A DNA stretch of 64,000 bases from Rhabdaerophilum calidifontis (GTDB taxonomy: Bacteria; Pseudomonadota; Alphaproteobacteria; Rhizobiales; Beijerinckiaceae): positions 1 through 64,000 of the forward strand of contig NZ_VTRS01000001.1 of the NCBI RefSeq assembly GCF_008641065.1, written 5' to 3'. The notes beneath the pieces were generated by a model that saw only the letters and a program-made list of their open reading frames with translations, made no database searches and was not told the DNA's origin. Shown here one piece after another: positions 17,607 through 26,771 of this stretch. How positions within the stretch are numbered: position 1 is the stretch's first letter; every line of letters begins with the position of its first letter. A program made the position numbers and the translations under genes.

Positions 17607-18593
17607 ATGACAGGCAGGATGCGGTTGAACCCGTTCTCGGGCATTGTGGCGCGCATGGCCTTGCGTGCCACCCTGGGCGCGGCGCTGCTCCTGGTGGCGA
17701 CGCCGGCGCGCGCGCAGCAGACCGAGACCGAGGAAATGGCGCGCCGCGCCAAGGTTCTCTCGCAGCTTCCGCATAACGCTGCCAAACGGATCTTCGGCAC
17801 CGCGCCCGGCCCGGCGCCGCTCGCGGCGCGGGCGATCGGCTCCTTCGCGCGCGGCTGCCTCGCCGGCGCCACGGCGCTGCCGGTCGATGGCGAGACCTGG
17901 CAGGTGATGCGCCTGTCGCGCAACCGCATGTGGGGGCACCCGCAGCTGATCGCGCTCGTCGAGCGCCTCGCCCGGCGCGCGCCGAAGGAGGCGGGCTGGC
18001 CGGGCCTGCTCGTCGGCGACATCTCGCAGCCGCGCGGCGGGCCGATGCTGACGGGCCATGCCTCGCACCAGATCGGGCTCGACGCCGATCTCTGGCTGAC
18101 GCCGATGCCGGCGCGGCGCCTCAGCCGCGAGGAACGCGAAACGATGAGCGCCACCAACATCGTCCGCCCCGATTGGATGGATGTCGACCCGGCGGCCTAT
18201 ACGCCCGCGCATCTCGCCCTGATCCGGCTCGCGGCACGGGAGAAGGCGGTGGCGCGGATCTTCGTCAATCCGGCCATCAAGGTGGCGCTGTGCCGGGATG
18301 CCGGCACCGACCGGGCCTGGCTTTCGAAGGTGCGGCCGATGTGGGGCCACAATTACCATTTCCACATCCGCATCGCCTGCCCGGCCGGCGACGCAAGCTG
18401 CGTCGACCAGCCGCTCCCGGCCGACGAGGACGGCTGTGGCGTCGAATTGCAGGATTGGCTGAAGAAGCAATATGCCGCGATGAACCGCCCGAAACCGCCG
18501 CCCGGGACACAGGGCAAGCCGAAGCCGCCGCCGAAGCCCTGGACGCTCGACGATCTCCCGGACGAATGCCGCGCGATCGCGGTCGCGAAATAG
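17607..18593 (+). CDS. mepA: Penicillin-insensitive murein endopeptidase MepA
   Basis: A periplasmic M74 zinc DD-endopeptidase that cuts D-Ala-mDAP crosslinks in peptidoglycan. The 328-aa precursor has a signal peptide ending around ATPARAQ (about residue 37). The zinc-site motifs are present: LTGHASHQIGLDADLW (His and Asp ligands) and WGHNYHFHIRIACP near residue 250. The C-terminus has a proline/lysine-rich stretch (KPPPGTQGKPKPPPKPW) before a final Cys-containing segment. An internal ATG 12 bases downstream is an alternative start. It is convergent with the aminotransferase gene, 20 bases away. Confidence 0.94.
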   Translation: MTGRMRLNPFSGIVARMALRATLGAALLLVATPARAQQTETEEMARRAKVLSQLPHNAAKRIFGTAPGPAPLAARAIGSFARGCLAGATALPVDGETWQVMRLSRNRMWGHPQLIALVERLARRAPKEAGWPGLLVGDISQPRGGPMLTGHASHQIGLDADLWLTPMPARRLSREERETMSATNIVRPDWMDVDPAAYTPAHLALIRLAAREKAVARIFVNPAIKVALCRDAGTDRAWLSKVRPMWGHNYHFHIRIACPAGDASCVDQPLPADEDGCGVELQDWLKKQYAAMNRPKPPPGTQGKPKPPPKPWTLDDLPDECRAIAVAK

Positions 18594-18613
18594 CGCCCGG
18601 CGCCGGCGCATTC

Positions 18614-19771
18614 CTAGCCGCGCAGGGCCGCCAGCCGCTCCAGCGCCGCATCGAGCGTCGCGCGCCGCTTGGCGAAGCAGAGCCGGACGATATGCCGCAC
18701 CGGGTCCTCGGCATAGAAGGCCGAAACGGGGATCGCCGCAACGCCCCGCTCGCGCACCAGCCGCTGGCAGAAGGCGGCATCGTCCGTCTCGCCCAGCGGC
18801 GCGATGTCGATGTTGAGGAAATAGGTGCCGGCCGAGGGCAGGACCGTGAAGCCGAGATCGCGGAGCCCGGCGGCGAGGTAATCGCGCGCGGCCTGGAAAT
18901 CCGCCCGCATGGCCGCGAAGAACCCGTCCTCCTTGCCGAGGCCGTAGGCGACAGCCGCCTGGAGATTGGGCGGGGTGGTGAAGGTGAGGAATTGATGGGC
19001 CTTGGCGAGCACCCGCATCAGATCCGGCGCCGCCATCACCATCCCGACCTTCCAGCCCGTGAGCGAGAAGATCTTGCCGGCCGAGGCGATCTTCACCGTC
19101 CGCTCGCGCATGCCCGGCAGCGCGATCAGCGGCATGTGGCGGTGATCGTCGAACACGACATGCTCCCACACCTCGTCGCAGACCGCGTAGGCGTCATGCG
19201 CCATCACGAAATGCGCGAGCATCGCCAGGTCCGGCGCCGGGCACACCGTTCCGGCGGGGTTGAGCGGGTTGTTGAACAGCACGAGCTTGGTGCGCGGCGA
19301 GAAGGCCGCCGCCAGCATCTCAGCCGTGAAGCGCCATTCCGGCGGCTTCAGCGTCACGAAGCGCGGCACGCCGCCGGCCCGGAGCACCAGCGGCAGATAG
19401 GCATCGTAGAGCGGCTGGAACAGAACCACCTCGTCGCCGGGCTCGATCAGCGCCAGCAGCGCGCCGGCGATCGCCTCGGTCGCGCCGGAGGTGATCATGA
19501 TCTCGCGCTCGGGGTCGAGCGCAAGGCCCTGGTGCCGGGCGAAATGCGCCGCAACCGCCTGGCGCAGCTCGGGAAGCCCCATCATCGGCGGATATTGGTT
19601 CCAGCCGCTTCTCACCGCCTCGGCCGCGCGGGCACGGATATCCTCCGCGCCGGGATCATCCGGAAAGCCCTGGCCGAGATTGACGGCATCATGCTCGCGC
19701 GCAAGCCGCGACATCGTCTCGAAGATCGTCGTCGGCAGCCCGGCGAAGACCGGATTGAACCCGCCCGCCAT
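18614..19771 (-). CDS. PLP-dependent aminotransferase (class I/II)
   Basis: A 385-aa fold-type I aminotransferase resembling kynurenine/methionine aminotransferases (YbdL/KAT type). LGQGFPDDP near residue 33, NPLNPAGTV around 170, CDEVWEHVVFD around 200 and the PLP-lysine motif SAGKIFSLTGWKVGM (about 230-244) are intact. A role in methionine salvage or aromatic amino-acid transamination is likely; the exact donor is not determinable. The start MAGGFNPVFAGLPTTIF at 19771 matches family N-termini; the open frame further upstream is unrelated and runs across the tetR promoter. It is divergent from the tetR-RND operon. Confidence 0.9.
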   Translation of the reverse strand: MAGGFNPVFAGLPTTIFETMSRLAREHDAVNLGQGFPDDPGAEDIRARAAEAVRSGWNQYPPMMGLPELRQAVAAHFARHQGLALDPEREIMITSGATEAIAGALLALIEPGDEVVLFQPLYDAYLPLVLRAGGVPRFVTLKPPEWRFTAEMLAAAFSPRTKLVLFNNPLNPAGTVCPAPDLAMLAHFVMAHDAYAVCDEVWEHVVFDDHRHMPLIALPGMRERTVKIASAGKIFSLTGWKVGMVMAAPDLMRVLAKAHQFLTFTTPPNLQAAVAYGLGKEDGFFAAMRADFQAARDYLAAGLRDLGFTVLPSAGTYFLNIDIAPLGETDDAAFCQRLVRERGVAAIPVSAFYAEDPVRHIVRLCFAKRRATLDAALERLAALRG

Positions 19772-19888
19772 CCACGCGCCCTCCCTGCCCGGGCGCCATC
19801 GCCCGGTTCCGGAGCCGCTCCCTAGAGACAAGCCGGCCGCGACGCAACCATCACGCCGGATGCTGCGCGAGAGCGGCTGCCGGACTGC

Positions 19889-19924
19889 TTGACAGAAATA
19901 ATTAATGTAAATATCATTTACATT
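19889..19924 (+). promoter_or_regulatory. tetR-RND promoter with perfect palindromic operator
   Basis: TTGACA (19889-19894) and TATCAT (19912-19917) are 17 bases apart. A perfect 21-bp palindrome overlaps the -10: AATGTAAAT (19904-19912), ATC, ATTTACATT (19916-19924). This is the typical arrangement of a TetR-family operator that blocks its own promoter. A second TTGACA lies at 19935-19940 without an equally good partner (TATGAT at 20-base spacing). Confidence 0.75.
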
Positions 19925-20006
19925 GTAAGCGGACTTGACATTATCTGTTGAGTGATGAAATATGATTTTTATCACATAATACTTGTCATCCTGGAGGCAC
20001 CCGCCC

Positions 20007-20615
20007 GTGAATGTCCGCCAGAGAATTTCCGCCGAGGACATGCGCGAGCGCATCATCACCGTCGCCGAGGAGCATTTCCGCCGCCTCGGCTACAGCAAGA
20101 CGGCGGTGGCCGACATCGCCGCCGCGCTCGGCATGTCGCCTGCGAATATCTACCGGTTCTTTCCCTCGAAAAACGCGATCAATAATGCGATCTGCGCCAA
20201 GCTGGCGGAGGAGACCCGCGCACTCGTCGCCGAGATCGTGGCGCGGCCGCTGCCGGCGGCCGAACGGCTGCGGATCTTCTTCCTCGCCCTCCACCAGCAC
20301 AACCGCGCGACGCTGATCCACGAGCATCGCCTGCACGACATGGTCGAGGCGGCGATGGAGGAGAACTGGCCGGCCATCGAGGCCCATTGCGCCCAGATGG
20401 AGGCCTTCCTCGCACAACTCATCCGCGACGGCATCGCCGCGGGAGAATTCCGCGCCGTCGATCCGGAAGCCTTCGCCGCGACCGCCTTCGACGCCGGCCT
20501 CAAGATCTTCCACCCGACGATGATCGCGCATTGCTCGCGCTGCTCGACCTTCGCCGAGATGGATTCAAGCGCATTGGCGCTTGCCGACCTCATCATCGCC
20601 GCCCTCCGCCCCTGA
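20007..20615 (+). CDS. TetR/AcrR family repressor of the RND operon
   Basis: A 202-aa regulator. The N-terminal helix-turn-helix (about residues 10-58) reads RIITVAEEHFRRLGYSKT then VADIAAALGMSPANIYRFFPSKNAI, the canonical TetR pattern; the C-terminal half is the ligand-sensing helical domain. The GTG at 20007 is chosen because GGAGG lies at 19993-19997; the frame extends a little further upstream to a TTG without a ribosome site. Only 18 bases separate it from the downstream adaptor gene, so repressor and pump share the promoter that carries the palindrome. The inducing compound is unknown. Confidence 0.92.
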   Translation: MNVRQRISAEDMRERIITVAEEHFRRLGYSKTAVADIAAALGMSPANIYRFFPSKNAINNAICAKLAEETRALVAEIVARPLPAAERLRIFFLALHQHNRATLIHEHRLHDMVEAAMEENWPAIEAHCAQMEAFLAQLIRDGIAAGEFRAVDPEAFAATAFDAGLKIFHPTMIAHCSRCSTFAEMDSSALALADLIIAALRP

Positions 20616-20633
20616 TCCCGCCCCGAGGCCGCC

Positions 20634-21824
20634 ATGTCTGATCCCGAGACGACCTCCCCCGCCACTGCCGCTGCCGAATCCGCCGCTGCCGCGCCACGCG
20701 GGCGCCGCTTCCTGCGCCGCGCGGCGCCGATCGCCCTGCTCGTCCTCGCCGGCGGCGGTGCGGCCGGCTGGGCGCTTGCGAGCCGCCCGGAGGTCCGGCC
20801 CGCTGCCAGCCAGGCGGCAGCGGACCCGACCCGGCCGGTGCTTGTCCGGGTGGCGAAGCGCGAGAGGCTCCAGCAGCCGCGCGTGCTCGTCGGCACGATC
20901 CGCGCCCGCGTCGAGGCCGATCAGGGCTTCCGCGTCGGCGGCAAGCTCGCCGAGCGCCACGTGCAGGTGGGGGACCGCGTACGTGCCGGCACGCCGCTCG
21001 CCGTGCTCGACGAGACCGATCTGCGTCTTGCGCGCGAATCCGCCGAGGCGGAACTCGCTGCGGCGCGGGCCTCCGCCCGGCAGGCCGAACTCGAACGCGA
21101 CCGAATCGCCGAATTGCGCGCCAAGGGCTGGTCGACCGATCAGGCGGCGGACCGGCAGCGCGCAGCCGTCGCCGAGGCGATGGGCCGCGTCGCCCGCGCC
21201 GAGCGGCAGGTGGAGCTCGCCGTCAACAGCCAATCCTATGCCGTGCTGAAGGCGGAGCATGACGGCATCGTCATCGCGCTCTCCGCCGAGGCCGGCCAGG
21301 TGGTCGCGGCCGGCCAGGCGATCATCCGTCTCGCCCGCGACGGCGCGCGCGAGGTGCAGGTCGCGGTGCCGGAGCAGGATCTGGCCTTCGCCCGCCAGGC
21401 CCGCGCCGAGGCCGCGCTCTGGTCGGAGCCGGCCCGGCCCTACCCCGCCGCCCTGCGCGAGCTGACGCCGAACGCCGATGCCGCGACGCGCACCTTCCAG
21501 GCGCGGTTCCAGCTCGACGGGCTCCCGGCCGATTCGCCGCTCGGCATGACGGCAACGCTCACGCTTGCGCCGTCCGAGGCCGCCTCGGCGATCCGCGTGC
21601 CGCTCTCGGCCATCCTCGACCAGGGCAACGGCCCGCATGTCTTCGTCGTCGATCCGGCGAGCGGGGTGCTGGCGCTGACGCCGGTGACGCTCCTCTCCTT
21701 CGACGCGCGCGAGGCGGTGATCGGCGCCGGCCTCGACGAGGGCGCGCGCGTGGTGACGCTCGGCGTGCACACGCTGCGGGCCGGGCAGAAGGTCCGCACG
21801 CTCGACGATTCCCGGCTCGGCTGA
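20634..21824 (+). CDS. RND efflux periplasmic adaptor (membrane fusion protein)
   Basis: A 396-aa HlyD/AcrA-type adaptor linking the inner-membrane pump to an outer-membrane channel. An N-terminal membrane anchor (IALLVLAGGGAAGWALA, about 33-50) follows a basic RRFLRR. A barrel-sandwich half-motif (DQGFRVGGKLAERHVQVGDRV) precedes a helical hairpin (AEAELAAARASARQAELER) and the second lipoyl half (LKAEHDGIVIALSAEAGQVV). It lacks a lipobox Cys, so it is anchored by the N-terminal helix rather than a lipid. It is second in the tetR-adaptor-pump operon; no outer-membrane channel gene follows, so a TolC from elsewhere must be used. Confidence 0.93.
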   Translation: MSDPETTSPATAAAESAAAAPRGRRFLRRAAPIALLVLAGGGAAGWALASRPEVRPAASQAAADPTRPVLVRVAKRERLQQPRVLVGTIRARVEADQGFRVGGKLAERHVQVGDRVRAGTPLAVLDETDLRLARESAEAELAAARASARQAELERDRIAELRAKGWSTDQAADRQRAAVAEAMGRVARAERQVELAVNSQSYAVLKAEHDGIVIALSAEAGQVVAAGQAIIRLARDGAREVQVAVPEQDLAFARQARAEAALWSEPARPYPAALRELTPNADAATRTFQARFQLDGLPADSPLGMTATLTLAPSEAASAIRVPLSAILDQGNGPHVFVVDPASGVLALTPVTLLSFDAREAVIGAGLDEGARVVTLGVHTLRAGQKVRTLDDSRLG

Positions 21825-21837
21825 AACGAGGCATATC

Positions 21838-24800
21838 ATGCACGGCTTCAATCTTTCGGCCTGGGCGGTCCGCCATCGGGCGCTCGTCCTGTTCCTCATC
21901 GTGGTGATCGGGCTTGCGGGGACGCTGTCCTATCTCCGGCTCGGCCGCGCCGAGGACCCGTCCTTCACGATCAAGGTCGCGACGATCACCGTCGCCTGGC
22001 CCGGCGCGACCGCGCGCGAGATGCAGGAGCAGGTGACGGACCGGATCGAGAAGAAGTTGCAGGAACTCGCCTATTTCAACCGCGTCATCACCTATGCGAA
22101 GCCCGGCTTCGCGGCGATGCAGATGGAGTTCAAGGATTACACGCCGGCGCGGCAGGTGCCGGAACTCTTCTACCAGCTCCGCAAGAAGCTCGGCGATCTG
22201 AAGCCCGATCTCCCCGCCGGCATCGTCGGCCCGAATGTCAACGACGAATTCGGCGACGTCGATTCGATCCTGACCATGATCACCTCCGACGGCGCCGATT
22301 ACGCTCGGATGAAGCGGGTCGCCGAGGATCTCAAGCGCGCGCTGCTCAAGGTGCCGGATGTCGTCAAGGTCAACGTCTACGGCCATCAGGAGGAGCGGAT
22401 CTTCGTCGAATTCAGCCATGCCAAGCTCGCGACGCTCGGCGTGCCGGCCTCGGCGATCTTCGACGCGGTGGCGCGGCAGAACGCGGTGAACCCCGCCGGC
22501 ACCTTCGAGACGGCGGCGCAGCGCATCCCGCTGCGCATCACCGGCGCGCTCGACGGCGTGGCGGCGGTGGCGGCGATCCCGATCGAGGCGGGCGGGCGCT
22601 CGTTCCGGCTCGGCGACATCGCCAGCATCACCCGCGGCTTCGAGGATCCGAGCGATTTCATCATCCATCAGAACGGCAGGCCGGCGATCGGCGTCGGGGT
22701 GGTGATGCAGAAGGGCGCCAATGTCCTGACCCTCGGCGAGAATATCGAGAAGGCGCTGGCGGCGTTCGAGGCGGAGTTGCCGGTCGGCTTCACGATCGAC
22801 CGCATCGCCAACCAGCCGAAAGTGGTGGCGGATTCGGTCAAGGAATTCGTGAAGGCCTTCATCGAGGCGCTCGCCATCGTGCTGGCGGTGTCGTTCCTGT
22901 CGCTCGGCTGGCGCACCGGCATCGTCGTCGCGACCTCGGTGCCGCTGGTGCTGGCGGTGATCTTCACCGCGATGGAATTCCTCGGGATCGACCTGCACCG
23001 CATCTCGCTCGGAGCGCTGATCATCGCGCTCGGCCTGCTCGTCGACGACGCGATCATCGCCGTCGAGATGATGATCGTGAAGATGGAGGAGGGATGGGAC
23101 CGGGTGAAGGCCGCGGCCTATGCCTGGGATTCAACCGCCTTCCCCATGCTCACCGGCACGCTCGTAACCGCCGCGGGCTTCCTGCCCGTCGGGCTCGCGA
23201 ATTCGGCCGTCGGCGAATATACCGGCTCGCTTTTCGTCGTCGTCGGCCTGTCGCTGATCGCCTCCTGGTTCGTGGCGGTGATCTTCACCCCCTATCTCGG
23301 GGTGATGCTGCTGCCGGATTTCGGCAAGCGCGCGCGTGATCCGGCGCAGGCCGGCGGCCATCATCATGCCTCGCTCTACGATACCCCTCTCTATTCCCGC
23401 CTGCGCGCCCTTGTCAGCTGGTGCGTCGACCATCGCGGCCTGACGATCCTCGTCATGCTCGGCGTCTTCGCGGCGGCGATCGTCGGCTTCACCCGCGTGC
23501 CGCAGCAATTCTTCCCGCTCTCGGAGCGGCCTGAACTCTTCCTCGAAATGCGGCTTCCGGAGGGCTCCTCGATCACGGCCACGACCGGAATCGCGCGCGA
23601 GGCCGAGGCGCTGCTCAAGGAGGACCCGGACGTCATCCATGCCACGACCTATATCGGCCAGGGCTCGCCGCGCTTCTGGCTCGGCCTGAACCAGGTGCTG
23701 CCGAACGAGGCTTTCGCGCAGATCGTCATTCTCTCGAAGGACGTGAAGGCGCGCGAGCGGATCAAGGGGCGGCTGGAGGCCAGCATCCGCGCCGGCGCGC
23801 TTTCCGGCGCGCGGGTGCGCGTGGACCGCTTCAATTTCGGCCCGCCCGTCGGTTTCCCGGTGCAGTTCCGCGTCGTCGGCACCGAGCCGAACGAGGTCCG
23901 GCGCATCGCCTACCAGGTGCGCGACGAGATGCAGCGGAACCGCAAGGCCGTCGATCCGCATCTGGACTGGAACGAGCGCATGCCCTCGATCCGCCTCGTG
24001 GTGGACCAGGACCGGGCGCGCGCCTTCGGGCTGGACCCGAGCGCCATCGCGCAGAGCCTCCAGACGCTGGTGTCCGGCGCGCCGATCACGGTGATGCGCG
24101 ACGGCACCGAACAGGTGCAGGTCGTGGCGCGGGCCGTGCCGGCGGAACGGCTCGACCCGTCGAAGCTCGCCGATTTCACGCTCATCGCCCGCAACGGCGT
24201 GCCGGTGCCGCTGGCGCAGGTGGCGCGGATCGCCTACGAGGCCGAGGAGCCGATCCTGTGGCGGCGCAACCGCGACATGTCGATCACCGTGCGCTCGGAC
24301 ATCATCGACGGCGTGCAGGCACCCGATGTCACCAACGAGATCTGGAAGGCGCTCGGTCCCCTGCGCGAGAGCCTCCCCCCCGGCTATCAACTCCAGATCG
24401 GCGGGGCGATCGAGGAGAGCGCCAAGGCCAACGCCTCGATCTTCAAGCTGTTCCCGGTGATGTTCATCGTGATGCTGACGCTGCTCATGATCCAGCTCCA
24501 GAGCTTCTCCAAGCTGTTCCTGGTGTTCATGAGCGCCCCGCTCGGGCTGATCGGCGCGTCGCTGGCGCTCAACCTCTCGGGCCTGCCGTTCGGTTTCGTG
24601 GCGCTGCTCGGGCTGATCGCGCTCTCCGGCATGGACATGCGCAATTCGGTGATCCTCGTCGATCAGGTCCAGCACGATCTCGACCGCGGGCTGCCCCTGC
24701 GCGAGGCGATCATCGAATCGGTGGTGCGCCGCGCCCGGCCGGTCGTGCTGACGGCGATGGCGGCGATCCTCGCCATGGTGCCGCTGACGCAATCGGCCTT

Positions 24801-24993
24801 CTGGGGCCCGATGGCGGTGACGGTGATGGGCGGGCTGTTCGTGGCCACCTTCCTGACGCTGCTGTTCCTGCCGGCGCTCTACGCCTTCTGGTTTCGCAAG
24901 CGAATCCGTGCCGAGGCGGCGGACGGAGCCGGGCGGCAGAGCGTGCCGCCGCCGCCCGCGCCGGCGCTCGCCCTGCCGCAGGCGGCGGAATAG
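21838..24993 (+). CDS. RND family efflux transporter permease
   Basis: A 1051-aa proton-driven multidrug-type pump with twelve membrane segments and two large periplasmic loops. The proton-relay pair Asp403-Asp404 in LLVDDAIIAVEMM (TM4) is present, and the symmetric second half contains LLGLIALSGMDMRNSVILVD (TM10). The sequence is of the HAE1/AcrB-related branch in which the N-terminus lacks the usual long hydrophobic start of AcrB (FNLSAWAVRHRALVLFLIVV). Thirteen bases follow the adaptor stop. A strong terminator 10-52 bases after the stop closes the operon. Substrate is not predictable. Confidence 0.96.
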   Translation: MHGFNLSAWAVRHRALVLFLIVVIGLAGTLSYLRLGRAEDPSFTIKVATITVAWPGATAREMQEQVTDRIEKKLQELAYFNRVITYAKPGFAAMQMEFKDYTPARQVPELFYQLRKKLGDLKPDLPAGIVGPNVNDEFGDVDSILTMITSDGADYARMKRVAEDLKRALLKVPDVVKVNVYGHQEERIFVEFSHAKLATLGVPASAIFDAVARQNAVNPAGTFETAAQRIPLRITGALDGVAAVAAIPIEAGGRSFRLGDIASITRGFEDPSDFIIHQNGRPAIGVGVVMQKGANVLTLGENIEKALAAFEAELPVGFTIDRIANQPKVVADSVKEFVKAFIEALAIVLAVSFLSLGWRTGIVVATSVPLVLAVIFTAMEFLGIDLHRISLGALIIALGLLVDDAIIAVEMMIVKMEEGWDRVKAAAYAWDSTAFPMLTGTLVTAAGFLPVGLANSAVGEYTGSLFVVVGLSLIASWFVAVIFTPYLGVMLLPDFGKRARDPAQAGGHHHASLYDTPLYSRLRALVSWCVDHRGLTILVMLGVFAAAIVGFTRVPQQFFPLSERPELFLEMRLPEGSSITATTGIAREAEALLKEDPDVIHATTYIGQGSPRFWLGLNQVLPNEAFAQIVILSKDVKARERIKGRLEASIRAGALSGARVRVDRFNFGPPVGFPVQFRVVGTEPNEVRRIAYQVRDEMQRNRKAVDPHLDWNERMPSIRLVVDQDRARAFGLDPSAIAQSLQTLVSGAPITVMRDGTEQVQVVARAVPAERLDPSKLADFTLIARNGVPVPLAQVARIAYEAEEPILWRRNRDMSITVRSDIIDGVQAPDVTNEIWKALGPLRESLPPGYQLQIGGAIEESAKANASIFKLFPVMFIVMLTLLMIQLQSFSKLFLVFMSAPLGLIGASLALNLSGLPFGFVALLGLIALSGMDMRNSVILVDQVQHDLDRGLPLREAIIESVVRRARPVVLTAMAAILAMVPLTQSAFWGPMAVTVMGGLFVATFLTLLFLPALYAFWFRKRIRAEAADGAGRQSVPPPPAPALALPQAAE

Positions 24994-25003
24994 CTCTGCG
25001 CCG

Positions 25004-25046
25004 ATCGAAGGGGCGCGCCGTGATCCCGCGCCCCTCGTTCGATTTT
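25004..25046 (+). terminator. Intrinsic terminator of the tetR-RND operon
   Basis: Outer arms ATCGAA (25004-25009) and TTCGAT (25038-25043) and inner arms GGGGCGCG (25010-25017) and CGCGCCCC (25027-25034) form a 14-bp stem with a TCG bulge and a 9-base loop. The T run TTTT at 25043-25046 begins with the last stem base. Confidence 0.8.
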
Positions 25047-25160
25047 CGCAGAACAATGGGGCGGATTCGCCGCTTGCCGCTCCCCGCCCGCCTCCTTAGC
25101 CTGCCCGCAGACGCACAGGGCAGATGCGGCGCACAGGGCTGAGACGGGCGGGCAGACGGC

Positions 25161-26771
25161 ATGGATGCAGGTGAGACCTTCGATTACGTCATCGTCGGGG
25201 CGGGCACGGCCGGTTGCCTGCTGGCCAACCGCCTGAGCGCCGATCCCGCGCGGCGCGTTCTGCTCCTCGAGGCGGGCGGCAGCGACCGCTATATCTGGTT
25301 CCACATTCCGGTCGGCTATCTGTTCCTGATCGGCAATCCGCGCGCCGATTGGCTGTTTCGGACCGAGCCCTGCGCCGGGCTCAACGGCCGCGCGCTGCTC
25401 TATCCGCGCGGCAAGGTGCTGGGCGGCTGCTCGGCCATCAACGGCATGATCTATATGCGCGGCCAGGCCGCCGATTACGATGGATGGCAGCAGATGGGCC
25501 TCCCCGGCTGGGGCTGGGACGAGGTCCTGCCCTATTTCCGGCGGCACGAGGATCATTATGCCGGGCCGGATGCCCTGCACGGCGCCGGCGGCGAATGGCG
25601 GATCGAGGAGATGCGGCTCCGCTGGGAGATCCTCGACGCCTTCCGCGACGCCGCCGCCGAGGCCGGCATTCCCAGGACCGACGATTTCAACCGCGGCGAC
25701 AATGCGGGCTCGTCCTATTTCCAGGTCAACCAGCGGCGCGGGCTGCGCTGGAGCGCGGCGCGCGGCTTTCTCGATCCCGTCCGCAACCGGCCGAACCTGA
25801 CGATCCTCACCGGCGCCGAAGCCGAGCGCGTGCTGTTCGAGGGGCGGCGCGCGGCCGGGCTCCGCTTCCGGCAGGGCGGGGAATCGCGCGAGGTCCGGGC
25901 GCGGCGGCGGGTGATCCTCGCGGCCGGGGCCATCGCCTCGCCCAAGCTGCTGATGCTCAGCGGGATCGGCGATCCGGCCGCGCTGTCCGAATTCGGCATC
26001 GCGCCGCTGGCCACGCGCCCCGGCGTCGGGCGGAACCTCCAGGACCATCTGCAATTGCGGCCGGTCTGGCGCGTTTCGGGCGTCCGAACCCTCAACACCG
26101 ATTACGCCAATCTGTTCCGCCGGGCGCTGATGGGCCTTGAATTCGCATTGTTCCGGCGTGGCCCGCTGACCATGGCGCCCTCGCAGCTCGGGATCTTCGC
26201 GAAATCCGACCCGCGCTTCGCGACCGCCAATGTGCAGTTCCATGTCCAGCCGCTGAGCCTCGACACGTTCGGCGGCGGGCTGCACCCGTTCCCGGCAATC
26301 ACCGCCTCGGTCTGCAATCTTCGGCCGACAAGCCGCGGCACCGTGCAGCTTGCATCGCCAGACCCTTTCGCTCCGCCGCGCATCGCTCCGAATTATCTTG
26401 CGACCGACGAGGACCGGCAGGTCGCGGTGGAATCGCTGCGTCTCGCGCGGCGGATCGTCGGGCAGCCGGCGCTGGCCCGTTACCGGCCGGAGGAATACCG
26501 GCCGGGCGCGCATCTGACCGGCGATTCCGAACTCGCCGCGGCGGCCGGGGATATCGGCACCACGATCTTCCATCCTGTCGGAACGGCGCGGATGGGGCGG
26601 AGCGACGATCCGGATGCCGTTGTCGATGCCCGGCTGGCGGTGATCGGCGTCGAGGGGCTCTCGGTGGTCGATGCTTCGGTGATGCCGACGATCACCTCCG
26701 GCAATACCAATTCCCCGGTCCTGATGATCGCGGAGAAGGGCGCCGAGATGATCCTCGCGGATACGCGGTGA
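25161..26771 (+). CDS. GMC-family FAD oxidoreductase (choline/alcohol dehydrogenase-like)
   Basis: A 536-aa flavoprotein oxidising an alcohol. The ADP-binding motif VIVGAGTAGCLLANRLS is at the N-terminus, GMC signature 1 is around GKVLGGCSAINGMIYMRG (about residue 90) and signature 2 is GAIASPKLLMLSGIG (about residue 255). The active-site His lies in TIFHPVGTARMG, and its Asn partner in SGNTNSPVLMIAEKGA near the C-terminus. Length and order match choline dehydrogenase-like enzymes, but no betaine genes are nearby, so the substrate is open (choline, polyethylene glycol, aliphatic alcohol). Its stop overlaps the GTG start of mmcB (GTGA), so they are co-translated. Confidence 0.93.
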   Translation: MDAGETFDYVIVGAGTAGCLLANRLSADPARRVLLLEAGGSDRYIWFHIPVGYLFLIGNPRADWLFRTEPCAGLNGRALLYPRGKVLGGCSAINGMIYMRGQAADYDGWQQMGLPGWGWDEVLPYFRRHEDHYAGPDALHGAGGEWRIEEMRLRWEILDAFRDAAAEAGIPRTDDFNRGDNAGSSYFQVNQRRGLRWSAARGFLDPVRNRPNLTILTGAEAERVLFEGRRAAGLRFRQGGESREVRARRRVILAAGAIASPKLLMLSGIGDPAALSEFGIAPLATRPGVGRNLQDHLQLRPVWRVSGVRTLNTDYANLFRRALMGLEFALFRRGPLTMAPSQLGIFAKSDPRFATANVQFHVQPLSLDTFGGGLHPFPAITASVCNLRPTSRGTVQLASPDPFAPPRIAPNYLATDEDRQVAVESLRLARRIVGQPALARYRPEEYRPGAHLTGDSELAAAAGDIGTTIFHPVGTARMGRSDDPDAVVDARLAVIGVEGLSVVDASVMPTITSGNTNSPVLMIAEKGAEMILADTR

